From assembly GCF_030418305.1 (NCBI RefSeq), contig NZ_JAUHPX010000009.1:1-64000 (forward strand): 64,000 nt of DNA. The letters are read 5' to 3'. Shown here piece after piece: positions 56,554 through 64,000 of the stretch (position 1 is the stretch's first letter; the number at the start of each line of letters is the position of its first letter). Origin of the DNA: Demequina lignilytica (GTDB lineage: Bacteria; Actinomycetota; Actinomycetes; Actinomycetales; Demequinaceae). Below the pieces are notes generated by a model that was given only the letters and a program-made list of their open reading frames with translations, did no database searches and was not told where the DNA came from. The position numbers and the translations under genes are program-made.

Positions 56554-57414
56554 ATGGGTTGGTGGGAAGCGGTCATCCTCGGACTGGTGCAGGGGCTCAC
56601 GGAGTTCCTGCCGATCTCCTCGAGCGCGCACATCCGCGTGATCGGCGCCCTCCTTCCGCACGGCACCGACCCGGGCGCGGCGTTCACCGCGATCATCCAG
56701 ATCGGCACCGAGGCGGCGGTGCTCGTGTACTTCTGGAAGGACATCGTCCGGATCGTCGCCGCGTGGTTCCGCGCGCTGTTCGGCCGTGACGGCTCCGACT
56801 GGCGCGCTCGCATGGGCGCGCACTCGTCCGACGCGCGGATGGGGTGGTTCGTCATCCTCGGCTCGTTCCCGATCGTGATCCTCGGCGTGCTCTTCAAGGA
56901 CGCGATCGAGACCAGCCTGCGCAACCTGTACATCACCGCGGCCGTGCTCGCCCTGTTCGCGATCGTGCTGTGGTTCGCGGATCGCGTCGGCTCGAAGCGG
57001 CGTCAGCTCGACGAGCTCACGGTGAAGGACGCGATCCTGCTGGGCTTCGCCCAGGCCATGGCCCTGATCCCCGGGGTCTCGCGGTCGGGCGGCACCATCA
57101 CCATGGGCCTGCTGCTCGGCATGACCCGCGAGGCCGCGGCGAGGATCTCCTTCCTGCTCGCGATCCCGGCGGTGCTCGGCTCGGGCTTCTTCGAGCTGTA
57201 CACCGAGTGGGACACGCTGGGGGCCGCCGGGTCGCCCGGCTTCGTCAACACCGCGATCGCGACGGTGGTCGCCTTCGGCGTCGGGTACGCCGTGATCGTG
57301 TGGTTCCTCAAGCTGGTCTCGACGCACAGCTACACGCCGTTCGTGCTGTACCGGATCGGCGCCTCGGGCGCGATCCTGGGCCTGCTCGCGGCGGGAGCCA
57401 TCAGCGCGACCTGA
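56554..57414 (+). CDS. uppP: Undecaprenyl-diphosphatase (UppP/BacA)
   Basis: 286 aa with about eight membrane helices. It recycles the lipid carrier of cell-wall synthesis by removing a phosphate from undecaprenyl diphosphate. Family motifs: LVQGLTEFLPISSSAH (catalytic Glu and Ser) near residues 12-26 and ALIPGVSRSGGTITMGL (catalytic Arg) near 173. Overexpression gives bacitracin resistance in other bacteria. It is followed by the four-copy repeat cluster. Confidence 0.96.
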   Translation: MGWWEAVILGLVQGLTEFLPISSSAHIRVIGALLPHGTDPGAAFTAIIQIGTEAAVLVYFWKDIVRIVAAWFRALFGRDGSDWRARMGAHSSDARMGWFVILGSFPIVILGVLFKDAIETSLRNLYITAAVLALFAIVLWFADRVGSKRRQLDELTVKDAILLGFAQAMALIPGVSRSGGTITMGLLLGMTREAAARISFLLAIPAVLGSGFFELYTEWDTLGAAGSPGFVNTAIATVVAFGVGYAVIVWFLKLVSTHSYTPFVLYRIGASGAILGLLAAGAISAT

Positions 57415-57459
57415 CCCCCGCATCGCCCCGCCCCGCGCGAACCCCTCTACCACCCCACT

Positions 57460-57607
57460 CGTCTCGGGACACTCAGTCCTCAATCTGAGGCGTGGTCGGG
57501 CGTCTCGGGACACTCAGTCCCCATCGGCGCGAGGTCACCGCGGGCGACGAGGACTGAGTGTCCCGGGAAGGCTTGGATCGGCCGGAAACGAGGACTGAGT
57601 GTCCCGA
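57460..57607. repeat. Symmetric cluster of four GGGACACTCAGTCC elements
   Basis: Two direct copies of CGTCTCGGGACACTCAGTCC (57460 and 57501) are followed by two inverted copies of GAGGACTGAGTGTCCCG (57549 and 57590). The distance is 41 bp within each pair, so the whole block is a large imperfect inverted repeat. It lies in the 246-bp gap between the convergent uppP and PAC2 genes. Base composition is less GC-rich than the neighbours. It carries no coding frame that I can support. Confidence 0.85.
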
Positions 57608-57660
57608 CAGCATGTGGCGAGCGGAGGCGCGGAAGCGCGGGGAGGCAGGGGGAGAGGGCC

Positions 57661-58527
57661 TCAGGCCTTGCCGTTGCCGCTGTCGCGGCGGCGCAGGAAC
57701 TTCTCGAACTCCGCGGCGATCGCGTCGCCCGAGGCCTCCGGCAGGCTGGTCTCGTCCATCAGCGACTCGAGCTGCTGGACATGCGCGGCGATCTCCTCGT
57801 CCTCCTCGGCGAGCTCGTCGGCTCCGCGCTGCCACGCGTCGACCTCGTCGACCATCTCGCCCAGATCGATCGGCTCGCCCAGGAAGCGCTCGAGCTGCGA
57901 GAGGATCGACACCGTCGCCTTCGGGCTCGGCGGGTGCGCGACGTAGTGCGGCACCCCGACCCAGACCGAGATGACCGTGATGCCGCGCAGGCTCGCCTCG
58001 TGCCCGAGCACCCCGAGCACGCCGGTCGGTCCCTCGTAGTCGGACCGCTCGAGGTCGAACGCCTGGCGCGCGGCCGCGTCCTCGCTGGTGACGAAGGTCG
58101 GCAGCGGTCGCGTGTGCGGCGCGTCGACCAGCAGCGCGCCGCAGGTGATGAGGGTCGAGACCTCGAGGTCCTCCGCGTAGTCGAGGATCTCCCGGCAGAA
58201 GGTGCGCCAGCGCATCGAGGGCTCGATGCCGCGCACGACCACCACCTCGCGGTCGCCCACCCACGGCCCGTTCGCGGTCGACAGCACCGTTCCCGGCCAC
58301 GAGACCACGCGCTCCCCGCCCGGCAGGGTCTGGATCGAGGGCCGGCTCACCTGGAAGTCGTGGTACTCCTCCGGGTCGAGAGTCGCGTACTCGCGGGCCT
58401 CCCACGCGCGGGCCAGGTGGTCGAGCGCGGACGATGCGGCGGAGCCGGCGTCGTTCCAGCCCTCGAAGGCCGCGATCATCACGGACTGGTCGGCGGCCAG
58501 GGAGACGGGGTCGCTGTCGGGGCTCAT
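57661..58527 (-). CDS. PAC2-family protein
   Basis: 288 aa. PAC2 features: MIAAFEGWNDAGSAASSALDHL at the N-terminus, VVVVRGIEPSMRWRTF, LITCGALLVDAPHTRP and the late EYVPVPHYVAHPPSP-type segment SVWVGVPHYVAHPPSPKA. Archaeal and eukaryotic relatives act as proteasome assembly chaperones. In actinobacteria the role is unproven, but a proteasome ATPase gene lies 5 kb away in this window. The C-terminus is helical and acidic. The ATG has a -10 TAGGCT 6 nt upstream. The 11-mer lies at 58429. Confidence 0.92.
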   Translation of the reverse strand: MSPDSDPVSLAADQSVMIAAFEGWNDAGSAASSALDHLARAWEAREYATLDPEEYHDFQVSRPSIQTLPGGERVVSWPGTVLSTANGPWVGDREVVVVRGIEPSMRWRTFCREILDYAEDLEVSTLITCGALLVDAPHTRPLPTFVTSEDAAARQAFDLERSDYEGPTGVLGVLGHEASLRGITVISVWVGVPHYVAHPPSPKATVSILSQLERFLGEPIDLGEMVDEVDAWQRGADELAEEDEEIAAHVQQLESLMDETSLPEASGDAIAAEFEKFLRRRDSGNGKA

Positions 58528-58533
58528 TGCGCC

Positions 58534-58543
58534 AGCCTAGACT
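58534..58543. promoter_or_regulatory. Overlapping divergent -10 elements (PAC2 and HAD genes)
   Basis: Minus-strand TAGGCT (58534-58539) serves PAC2 at 6 nt and plus-strand TAGACT (58538-58543) serves the HAD gene at 8 nt. The two hexamers share two base pairs, so two polymerases cannot occupy them at once. Confidence 0.6.
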
Positions 58544-58551
58544 CGCCCCAT

Positions 58552-59241
58552 ATGAATGAGAAGGCGACTCTCCCTGCCGCGGTCCTGTGGGACATGGACG
58601 GCACCCTGATCGACTCGGAGCCGTACTGGATCTCGGCCGAGATCGAGCTCACCCGCAGCTTCGGCGTCGAGTGGACGCACGAGGACGGGCTGACCCTGGT
58701 CGGCAAGCCGCTGCTGTACTCGGCAGAGCTGTTCCGGGAGCGCGGGGTCGATCTGGACCCCGAGGACATCATCGACTTCCTCATCGAGCGGGTGACGGCG
58801 CAGGTGCGGCGCGAGACGCCCTGGATGGACGATGCGCGGGCGCTGCTCGACTCCGTGGTCGCCGCGGGCATCCCGTGCGCCCTGGTGACGATGTCCTACT
58901 CGCGCCTGGCCGATGCCGTGGTGTCGCGGGTGCCCGACGCCTTCGCGGTGGTGGTCACCGGCGACCAGGTGACCCACGGCAAGCCCCATCCGGAGGCGTA
59001 CCTCACGGCGGCGCAGCGGCTGGGCGTCCCGATCGAGCGCTGCGTCGCGATCGAGGACTCGCCGTCCGGCGTCGGCTCCGCGTACACGGCCGGCGCGACC
59101 ACCCTCGGCGTGCGCCGGCTCGCCCCCCTCGAGGCGCGCCCGGGCCTGTCGCGGGTGCGGTCGCTCGACGGGATGACGGCCGGGACGCTGGCGCGTCTGC
59201 TCGCGGGCGACGTGATCGACGAGCTCGGCGACGAGGTCTGA
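58552..59241 (+). CDS. HAD-superfamily phosphatase (beta-phosphoglucomutase-like)
   Basis: 229 aa. Nucleophile motif LWDMDGTLIDSEPYW (D14, D16), a helical cap, LVTMSYS and the late GKPHPEAYLTAAQRLG plus AIEDSPSGVGSAYTAG acid motif define subfamily IA-v3. Members act on small phosphorylated metabolites; the substrate is unknown. Start set by the leaderless -10 at 58538. It is followed after 4 bp by the sulfotransferase gene. Confidence 0.92.
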   Translation: MNEKATLPAAVLWDMDGTLIDSEPYWISAEIELTRSFGVEWTHEDGLTLVGKPLLYSAELFRERGVDLDPEDIIDFLIERVTAQVRRETPWMDDARALLDSVVAAGIPCALVTMSYSRLADAVVSRVPDAFAVVVTGDQVTHGKPHPEAYLTAAQRLGVPIERCVAIEDSPSGVGSAYTAGATTLGVRRLAPLEARPGLSRVRSLDGMTAGTLARLLAGDVIDELGDEV

Positions 59242-59245
59242 TCCG

Positions 59246-60226
59246 ATGCGAGGTCCCCGCTCGACGCTCGCGCACGTCCGGGACACCGCACGTGACGCCG
59301 CCCGGCTCCACGGCGGCCGCGACCCCGATCGCGGCGCCCAGCACGCCCGGCTGCTGATCGGGAGCGGACGCAGCGGCACCACCTGGCTCCTGCAGGAGAT
59401 GACCCGTCTCACCGCCGCGCGCCCGGTGTTCGAGCCGTTCCACCCGATCGACGTGCCGCGGTCGAGCGAGGTGGTCCCGCGCGGCTACCTCCCACGGGAC
59501 GCCGAGGCCCCCGCGCTCGAGCGCCACGTCGCGGACGTGCTCGGGGGCGGTTTCCGCGCCCCCTGGACCGAGCAGTGCAACCCCGCCCCGTACCTGCACC
59601 GCTACCGCGGTCGGGTGGTCAAGGAGGTCCACACCCACCTGTGGGCCGGATGGCTTCAGGCGCGCTTCCCCGAGGTCCCGATCGCGGTGGTGGTCCGTCA
59701 CCCGTTCGCGCAGGTCGGGAGCCGGTCGGCGCTCGCGTGGAGCGACCGCAAGCTCGACCTGATCGTCGCGGATGCCGACCTCGTCGACGCGCATGCCCCG
59801 GAGCTGCCGGCGCTGGTCGCGGACGCGCGCACCCCGCTCGAACGCGGCGTGCTCCTGTGGGCGATCGACAACAGAGTGCTGCTGCGGACGCTCACGCCGG
59901 GCTCGCCGTTCCTCTTCGGCTACGAGGACGCGGTCGCCGACCCCGCCGTGGTCGGCGACCTGCTGGAGCACTTCGGCTTCCCCCGGCCCGCCTCGCGCGA
60001 GCTCGCCCACGAGGCCCGGGGCGTGGCGTCGCTCATGTCGCAGCCGGGGGCTCCCCGGCGCGCCGCCGCGGACGCGAACGCGAAGTGGCTCGACGGTGCG
60101 GATCCCGCCGCGGTCGGACGCGCGCTCGCGTCGCTCGAGGCGCTGGGCTTCGGGGACGTCTTCGACGCGCGCGGCGGCACCGACATCGGACGGCTGCGCG
60201 AGCGAGCCGCAGGCGGACTCGCCTGA
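59246..60226 (+). CDS. Sulfotransferase family protein
   Basis: 326 aa. The 5'-phosphosulfate loop is LLIGSGRSGTTWLLQEM at residues ~36-52 and the 3'-phosphate site is AVVVRHPFAQVGSR near 150. These are the two PAPS-binding motifs of sulfotransferases (PF13469-like). No membrane helix is seen. The acceptor is unknown; cell-surface glycans or lipids are usual targets. It is coupled to the HAD gene and converges on the RecB-like gene with a 13-bp gap. Confidence 0.87.
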   Translation: MRGPRSTLAHVRDTARDAARLHGGRDPDRGAQHARLLIGSGRSGTTWLLQEMTRLTAARPVFEPFHPIDVPRSSEVVPRGYLPRDAEAPALERHVADVLGGGFRAPWTEQCNPAPYLHRYRGRVVKEVHTHLWAGWLQARFPEVPIAVVVRHPFAQVGSRSALAWSDRKLDLIVADADLVDAHAPELPALVADARTPLERGVLLWAIDNRVLLRTLTPGSPFLFGYEDAVADPAVVGDLLEHFGFPRPASRELAHEARGVASLMSQPGAPRRAAADANAKWLDGADPAAVGRALASLEALGFGDVFDARGGTDIGRLRERAAGGLA

Positions 60227-60239
60227 CGGAGCGGCCGGG

Positions 60240-61073
60240 TCAGGCGCCGGCAGGACGCACGCCGAGCGCGCGTTCGACGGCGTCCGGGTCGAGCGCGGGC
60301 TCGACGCCGCCGAACTCGGGACAGCGGTCCTGGAAGCTGCACCATCCGCACAGCGGACCCTTGCGCGTGCGGAAGCGGCCCGCGGCGGCGGCCGCGGTGA
60401 TCTCCGCCCACACCTCGCGGATCTCGTGCTCCACCTGGGCGATGTCGTCACCGGTGGGCCGGATCTCGAGCCGGCCGCCGTCCTTGAGGAACAGCAGCTG
60501 GAGGAGTGCGGGGCGGCGCTGCCGGATCCGCTCGATGACGAGCGCGTAGAAGCGCATCTGGAACCGCTCCTTCTTGGCTCCGTAGCGCGGGTCGGGCGTC
60601 TTGCCGGTCTTGTAGTCGACGATCCGGATGGACCCGTCGGGCGCGATGTCGATGCGATCGACGATGCCCCGCAGCAGCGGGCCGTCGTCGAGCTGGACCT
60701 CGACGAACTCCTCCCGCCCCGCCGGCTCGAGGCGCTGCGGGTTCTCGAGGTCGAAGTAGGTGGCGAGGCGCTGGCGGCCGTCCGCGAGCCAGGCGGACTC
60801 CGCGGCCTCGTCGTCATGGAGCGACGCGAGCTCGGGCCGTTTGTCGCGCATGCGCCGCCACTCGGGCTCCAGCCGCTCCTGCGCCGTCTCGACGGTGCGG
60901 TCAGGCGCCGGCAGGTCGTAGAGCCGTTCGAGGACCGCGTGCACCAGCGTGCCGAGCGTCGCGGCTGCGGACGGCGGCTCGGGGAGCCGGTCCACCGTCC
61001 GGTACCTGAACAGCAGCGGGCACTGCTGGAAGTCGCCCGCGCGGGACGGGGACAGTGCGGGAGGACGAGGCAT
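60240..61073 (-). CDS. RecB-family PD-(D/E)XK nuclease with Fe-S-type cysteines
   Basis: 277 aa. N-terminal PPALSPSRAGDFQQCPLLFRYR carries C18; the nuclease core has GTLVHAVLERLYDLP (His), GIVDRIDIAPDGSIRIVDYKTGK (Asp, Glu/Asp-x-Lys) and QMRFYAL; the C-terminus has LCGWCSFQDRCPEF. One Cys early and three late in C-x2-C-x5-C spacing is the AddB/Cas4-type [4Fe-4S] arrangement. It is related to Rv2119 of M. tuberculosis, which also sits beside trmI. No cas genes are nearby. Start set by a -10 TAGGGT 6 nt upstream. Confidence 0.9.
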   Translation of the reverse strand: MPRPPALSPSRAGDFQQCPLLFRYRTVDRLPEPPSAAATLGTLVHAVLERLYDLPAPDRTVETAQERLEPEWRRMRDKRPELASLHDDEAAESAWLADGRQRLATYFDLENPQRLEPAGREEFVEVQLDDGPLLRGIVDRIDIAPDGSIRIVDYKTGKTPDPRYGAKKERFQMRFYALVIERIRQRRPALLQLLFLKDGGRLEIRPTGDDIAQVEHEIREVWAEITAAAAAGRFRTRKGPLCGWCSFQDRCPEFGGVEPALDPDAVERALGVRPAGA

Positions 61074-61079
61074 GGCACC

Positions 61080-61146
61080 ACCCTAGGCGGGGCGTCCGAC
61101 ACCGGCCCGTCCCTGCGGCGGGCGGCGCGTCGCGACCGTCTACGGT
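61080..61146. promoter_or_regulatory. Divergent leaderless promoters of the nuclease and M50 genes
   Basis: Minus-strand TAGGGT (61080-61085) lies 6 nt from the nuclease ATG and plus-strand TACGGT (61141-61146) lies 6 nt from the M50 ATG. Confidence 0.5.
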
Positions 61147-61152
61147 TGAGCC

Positions 61153-62256
61153 ATGGCCTCTCCCCGGACCCGTGGCATCCCTCTCGGCCGCGTGCTGGGC
61201 GCGCGCGTCGTGCTCGCGCCGTCGACCCTGATCATGGCGGTGGTGCTCGCGGCCCTCTACGGCACCACGTACTCGTCAGACGGGTTCAGCAGCGACGGCG
61301 CGATCCTCGGGCTCGTGGTCGCCGTCGCGCTGTTCGTCTCGATCTTCCTGCACGAGCTCGCCCACGCGGTGGCCGCTCGCGGCTTCAAGCGCGAGGTGCA
61401 TGAGATCGTCCTCACCTTCTTCGGCGGCCACACCCAGTTCCGCGCCTCCGACCCGCGCCCGGTGGAGATCGGCGTGATCGCGGCCTCGGGGCCGCTCGCC
61501 AACGCCGTGATCGGCGCGGTGGCGATGGCGCTCGCGGGAACGCTCGACGGGCTGCCCGGCGCGGTCACCCGGTACATCGCGCTGCTCAACTTCTTCCTCG
61601 CGGGCTTCAACGCGCTGCCGGGCACGCCGCTCGACGGCGGCCGGGTGGTGAACGCCATCGTGTGGGGCGTGTCCGGGGACCGCTGGAAGGGGCACCGATG
61701 GGCGGCCCAGGGCGGTCGCATCGTCGCGATCGCGACGGTCCTCGCGGCCCTCGGCATCCCGCTCCTCCTCGGCTCGTCGCCCGACCTGGTCGCCGTCATC
61801 TGGGCGGTCTTCCTGTTCTCGGTGATCTGGCCGGCCGCGTCCGCCGAGCTGCGGGCGGCGAGCGTCCTCGCGCGTCGCGAGCGGGTCACCGCCGTCGCGG
61901 TGTCGCGCACCGCGGTCGGGGTGCCCTACGACGCCACCGTGGAGGAGGCGCGCGCGTCGGCCCACGCGGCCGGCGCGGCCGAGGTGGTGGTGCTGGCCGC
62001 CGACGGCCAGCCCGCGGGCCACTTCCCGGTCGCCCTGACGGACGAGGTGCCGCCGGAGGCCCGGCCCACCACGTCGCTCATGTCCGTGACGATGCCGCTG
62101 GTGCGAGGCGCCGTGATCCCCGCCGACGCCGTCGGCGAGGGCCTGGTCGAGGCCGTCGTGCCCTGGGTGGGCAAGACCGACGCGGTGGCCGTCATGGGAC
62201 CGGACGGGCCGGTCGGCGTGGCGCTGCTCGACGACGTCGTGCGCGCCCTCCAGTAG
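61153..62256 (+). CDS. M50-family (site-2-protease-like) membrane zinc protease
   Basis: 367 aa with about six membrane helices in the first 230 residues. Zinc motif HELAH at 67-71 (SIFLHELAHAVAARGF) and the second motif NALPGTPLDGGRVVNA give the His-His-Asp ligands. The soluble C-terminus (~residues 245-365) resembles degenerate CBS repeats, as in Rip3-like proteins. Such enzymes cut membrane proteins, often anti-sigma factors; no sigma factor gene is near. A leaderless start follows from TACGGT 6 nt upstream. Confidence 0.92.
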   Translation: MASPRTRGIPLGRVLGARVVLAPSTLIMAVVLAALYGTTYSSDGFSSDGAILGLVVAVALFVSIFLHELAHAVAARGFKREVHEIVLTFFGGHTQFRASDPRPVEIGVIAASGPLANAVIGAVAMALAGTLDGLPGAVTRYIALLNFFLAGFNALPGTPLDGGRVVNAIVWGVSGDRWKGHRWAAQGGRIVAIATVLAALGIPLLLGSSPDLVAVIWAVFLFSVIWPAASAELRAASVLARRERVTAVAVSRTAVGVPYDATVEEARASAHAAGAAEVVVLAADGQPAGHFPVALTDEVPPEARPTTSLMSVTMPLVRGAVIPADAVGEGLVEAVVPWVGKTDAVAVMGPDGPVGVALLDDVVRALQ

Positions 62257-62280
62257 GGCCGCCCCGGCTCCGGGTGGCCC
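62256..62280 (+). terminator. Weak terminator hairpin after the M50 gene
   Basis: GGGCCGCCC and GGGTGGCCC pair with one G-T across a 7-nt loop, beginning at the last base of the M50 stop codon. It lies before the trmI promoter. Confidence 0.5.
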
Positions 62281-62292
62281 ACGGCGGCGCCC

Positions 62293-62298
62293 TAGACT
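62293..62298 (+). promoter_or_regulatory. -10 element TAGACT, leaderless trmI promoter
   Basis: TAGACT ends 6 nt before the trmI ATG. It probably also drives the proteasome ATPase gene, which overlaps trmI. Confidence 0.55.
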
Positions 62299-62304
62299 TG
62301 CGGC

Positions 62305-63327
62305 ATGACCCATCCTTCCGAGCCCGCCGGCGCGTCCGAGCGCAGGGGCCCGCTGCGCGCGGGGGACCGCGTCCAGCTGACCGACGTCAAGGGCCGCCAC
62401 CACACGATCGTCCTCACGCCGGGCAAGCAGTTCCACACCCACCGCGGGATGTTCCACCACGACGACGTCATCGGTCGCCCCGAGGGCACCGTGGTGACGA
62501 ACACCGCCGGCTTCGACTACCTGGTCCTGCGTCCGCTGCTCAGCGACTTCGTGCTCTCCATGCCGCGCGGCGCCGCCGTCGTGTACCCGAAGGATGCCGG
62601 CCAGATCATCCAGATGGCAGACATCTACCCGGGCGCGCGCGTCGTGGAGGCGGGCGTCGGGTCCGGCGGGCTGACCATGTCGCTGCTGCGCGCGGTGGGC
62701 GACGGGGGCCGGCTGGTGTCGATCGAGCGCCGCGAGGACTTCGCGGACATCGCCCGCGCGAACGTCGAGTCGCACTTCGGCGGCCCGCACCCCGCGTGGC
62801 GCCTCGAGATCGGCGACTTCGCCGACCGCGTCGGCGACGCCTTCGAGCCCGGCACGGTCGACCGCATCGTCCTCGACATGCTGGCCCCGTGGGAGAACCT
62901 CGAGGCGGCGGCGGCGGCGCTGGCCCCGGGCGGCGTCCTGCTCGCGTACGTGGCCACCACCACGCAGCTCTCGCGTCTGGCGGAGGACCTGCGCGAGCAT
63001 GGCGGCTTCACCGAGCCCCGCGCGTGGGAGACGATGCTGCGGACGTGGCATCTCGAGGGGCTCGCCGTGCGTCCCGACCACCGTATGGTGGGGCACACCG
63101 GCTTCCTGCTCACCACGCGCCGCATGGCGCCGGGCGTCGACGCGCCTCGGCGCACCCGCCGTCCCGCCAAGGGCGCCTACCCGGTCGACGGCGAATGGGA
63201 GCCCGAGGACCTGGGGGAGCGTCCGGTGAGCGACAAGAAGGTGCGCAAGGTCCGTCGCGACGCGGTCGCGGCGGCCGCGCTGCACCACGCAGCCGACGGC
63301 GCGGCGGACGATGCGGGGGAGGAGTGA
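62305..63327 (+). CDS. trmI: tRNA (adenine-58-N1)-methyltransferase TrmI
   Basis: 340 aa. It makes m1A58 in the T-loop of tRNAs. An N-terminal beta-barrel (GDRVQLTDVKGRHHTIVL, HTHRGMFHHDDVIG) precedes the Rossmann domain with VVEAGVGSGGLTMSLLRAVG, DRIVLDMLAPWENL and the usual PNxxQ-like strand. The last ~60 residues are a charged extension rich in Arg, Lys and Asp, carrying the 11-mer at 63306. It is the gene directly before the proteasome ATPase, as Rv2118c is near Rv2115c. Confidence 0.94.
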   Translation: MTHPSEPAGASERRGPLRAGDRVQLTDVKGRHHTIVLTPGKQFHTHRGMFHHDDVIGRPEGTVVTNTAGFDYLVLRPLLSDFVLSMPRGAAVVYPKDAGQIIQMADIYPGARVVEAGVGSGGLTMSLLRAVGDGGRLVSIERREDFADIARANVESHFGGPHPAWRLEIGDFADRVGDAFEPGTVDRIVLDMLAPWENLEAAAAALAPGGVLLAYVATTTQLSRLAEDLREHGGFTEPRAWETMLRTWHLEGLAVRPDHRMVGHTGFLLTTRRMAPGVDAPRRTRRPAKGAYPVDGEWEPEDLGERPVSDKKVRKVRRDAVAAAALHHAADGAADDAGEE

Positions 63328-64000
63328 TGGTGGCTGAGGCACAGGACCTGATCGCGCGGCTCGAGCGCCAGAACGCGGAGCTGCAGCGCCTGCTGACGGT
63401 CGCACGGGACCAGCTGGGAGAGATGAGGGAGAAGCTCGCGGAGGCGTCGCAGCCGCCGCAGACCTTCGCGACCTTCGTCGAGCGCGCCGGGCGCAACGCG
63501 GATGTGGTCGCCTCCGGCCGGCGCCTCCGCGTCGCGGTGCTGCCGACGCTCGAGGCGGATCTCAAGCCCGGCGACGAGGTCCTGCTCAACGCCATGAACG
63601 TCGTGGTCGACGTGGCCACGCCCGAGCGCTCGGGCCAGGCCGCGATCGTGCGCGAGGTGCTCGACGACGATCGGATCCTGGTGGTCGCCCGCGGCGAGGA
63701 CGAGCGCGTCGTGGTGCTGATCGGCGGCGACGCGCACCGCCGCGTCCACGAGGGCGACACGGTCATCATCGATCCCCGCACCGGATTCGCCTCCGAGAAG
63801 ATCGAGCGCTCCGGCGTCGAGGCCCTGCTGCTCGAGGAGGTGCCGGACATCGACTACGCCTCGATCGGCGGCCTCACGCCGCAGATCGAGCGCATCCGGG
63901 ACGCGATCGAGCTGCCCCTCACCCACCCGGAGCTGTACCGCGAGCATGCCCTGCGTCCGCCGCGCGGCCTGCTGCTGTACGGCCCGCCCGGCTGCGGAAA
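63327..64000 (+). CDS. arc: Proteasomal ATPase ARC/Mpa, 3' end outside the window
   Basis: The first 224 codons are visible. An N-terminal coiled coil (AQDLIARLERQNAELQRLL and on to residue ~42) captures pupylated substrates. Two OB domains follow (residues ~45-165), then the AAA domain with IGGLTPQIERIRDAIELPL and the start of Walker A GPPGCGK at the very end of the window. It unfolds Pup-tagged proteins for the 20S proteasome. The ATG shares one base with the trmI stop. Downstream dop, pup, prcB and prcA are expected outside the window. Confidence 0.95.
   Translation, partial: MVAEAQDLIARLERQNAELQRLLTVARDQLGEMREKLAEASQPPQTFATFVERAGRNADVVASGRRLRVAVLPTLEADLKPGDEVLLNAMNVVVDVATPERSGQAAIVREVLDDDRILVVARGEDERVVVLIGGDAHRRVHEGDTVIIDPRTGFASEKIERSGVEALLLEEVPDIDYASIGGLTPQIERIRDAIELPLTHPELYREHALRPPRGLLLYGPPGCG

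Noticed and set aside
57460-57607. CRISPR-like array from the four repeated GGGACACTCAGTCC units
   Set aside because: Only four units, two of them inverted, with spacers of about 20 bp and no leader or cas genes.

Overview
The window is high-GC chromosomal DNA from an actinobacterium. The gene content points to Actinomycetota and probably Micrococcales: a proteasomal ARC/Mpa ATPase, the SteA-MctB pair, DUF5703, a SUF operon with sufR and sufT, a GlgM-type glycogen synthase and an imuA-imuB-dnaE2 cassette under an actinobacterial LexA box. The genus cannot be fixed from the sequence alone. I see no phage, IS element, rRNA or CRISPR array. It is a dense, largely housekeeping chromosome segment with one tRNA.

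Layout. (1) 1-9.9 kb is one plus-strand run: TPR protein, HAD phosphatase, a 57-aa protein, tlyA, nadK, recN, steA, mctB, pyrG and an ADP-ribose Nudix hydrolase. This is the gene order of M. tuberculosis Rv1691-Rv1700. (2) 9.9-12.1 kb holds ctaA-ilvA on the minus strand. (3) 12.2-18.7 kb is the Fe-S assembly operon sufR-B-D-Rieske-C-S-U-T, with a palindromic operator in front. (4) 18.7-25 kb holds DUF1697, a basic amino acid permease, a zinc metallopeptidase and a biotin ECF importer (bioY, ecfA, ecfT) split by an oppositely oriented hydrolase. (5) 25-31.5 kb holds an ABC-F protein, a second hydrolase, SURF1, fabG-fabI, a SixA phosphatase and a GH105-like hydrolase. (6) 31.5-42 kb holds serB, divergent glgC/glgM, an ABC ATPase, an NfeD-SPFH pair, a DUF2157 membrane protein, a SpoU methyltransferase and a large secreted GH13 alpha-amylase with a LacI-type operator. 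(7) 42-48 kb is the SOS mutagenesis cassette. (8) 48.4-56.5 kb holds a tiny membrane protein, the membrane pyrophosphatase with an unknown gene before it, tRNA-Leu(GAG), a DUF2142 protein, an M20 peptidase, two small proteins and an aldo-keto reductase. (9) 56.5-64 kb holds uppP, a four-copy repeat cluster, PAC2, HAD, a sulfotransferase, a RecB-like nuclease, an M50 protease, trmI and the start of arc/mpa.

How genes work together. CtaA and SURF1 both serve aa3-type cytochrome oxidase, although they are 16 kb apart. The SUF operon supplies Fe-S clusters. GlgC and GlgM make alpha-glucan precursors, and the amylase is a plausible alpha-glucan degrader. FabG and FabI are two steps of fatty-acid elongation. 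TrmI sits directly before the proteasome ATPase, as in other actinobacteria.

Two window-wide signals are not explained by genes. The first is an 11-mer, GGACGATGCGG, with 15 exact copies on the two strands plus 11 more copies of its 9-mer core. It occurs inside genes and in gaps, and twice as head-to-head pairs that form terminator-like hairpins. This resembles the way DNA uptake sequences are laid out in other bacteria. The second is a regular start architecture: 18 genes have a TANNNT hexamer exactly 6-8 nt before the start codon, which implies leaderless mRNAs. A third, local signal is a symmetric cluster of four GGGACACTCAGTCC elements at 57.46-57.61 kb.
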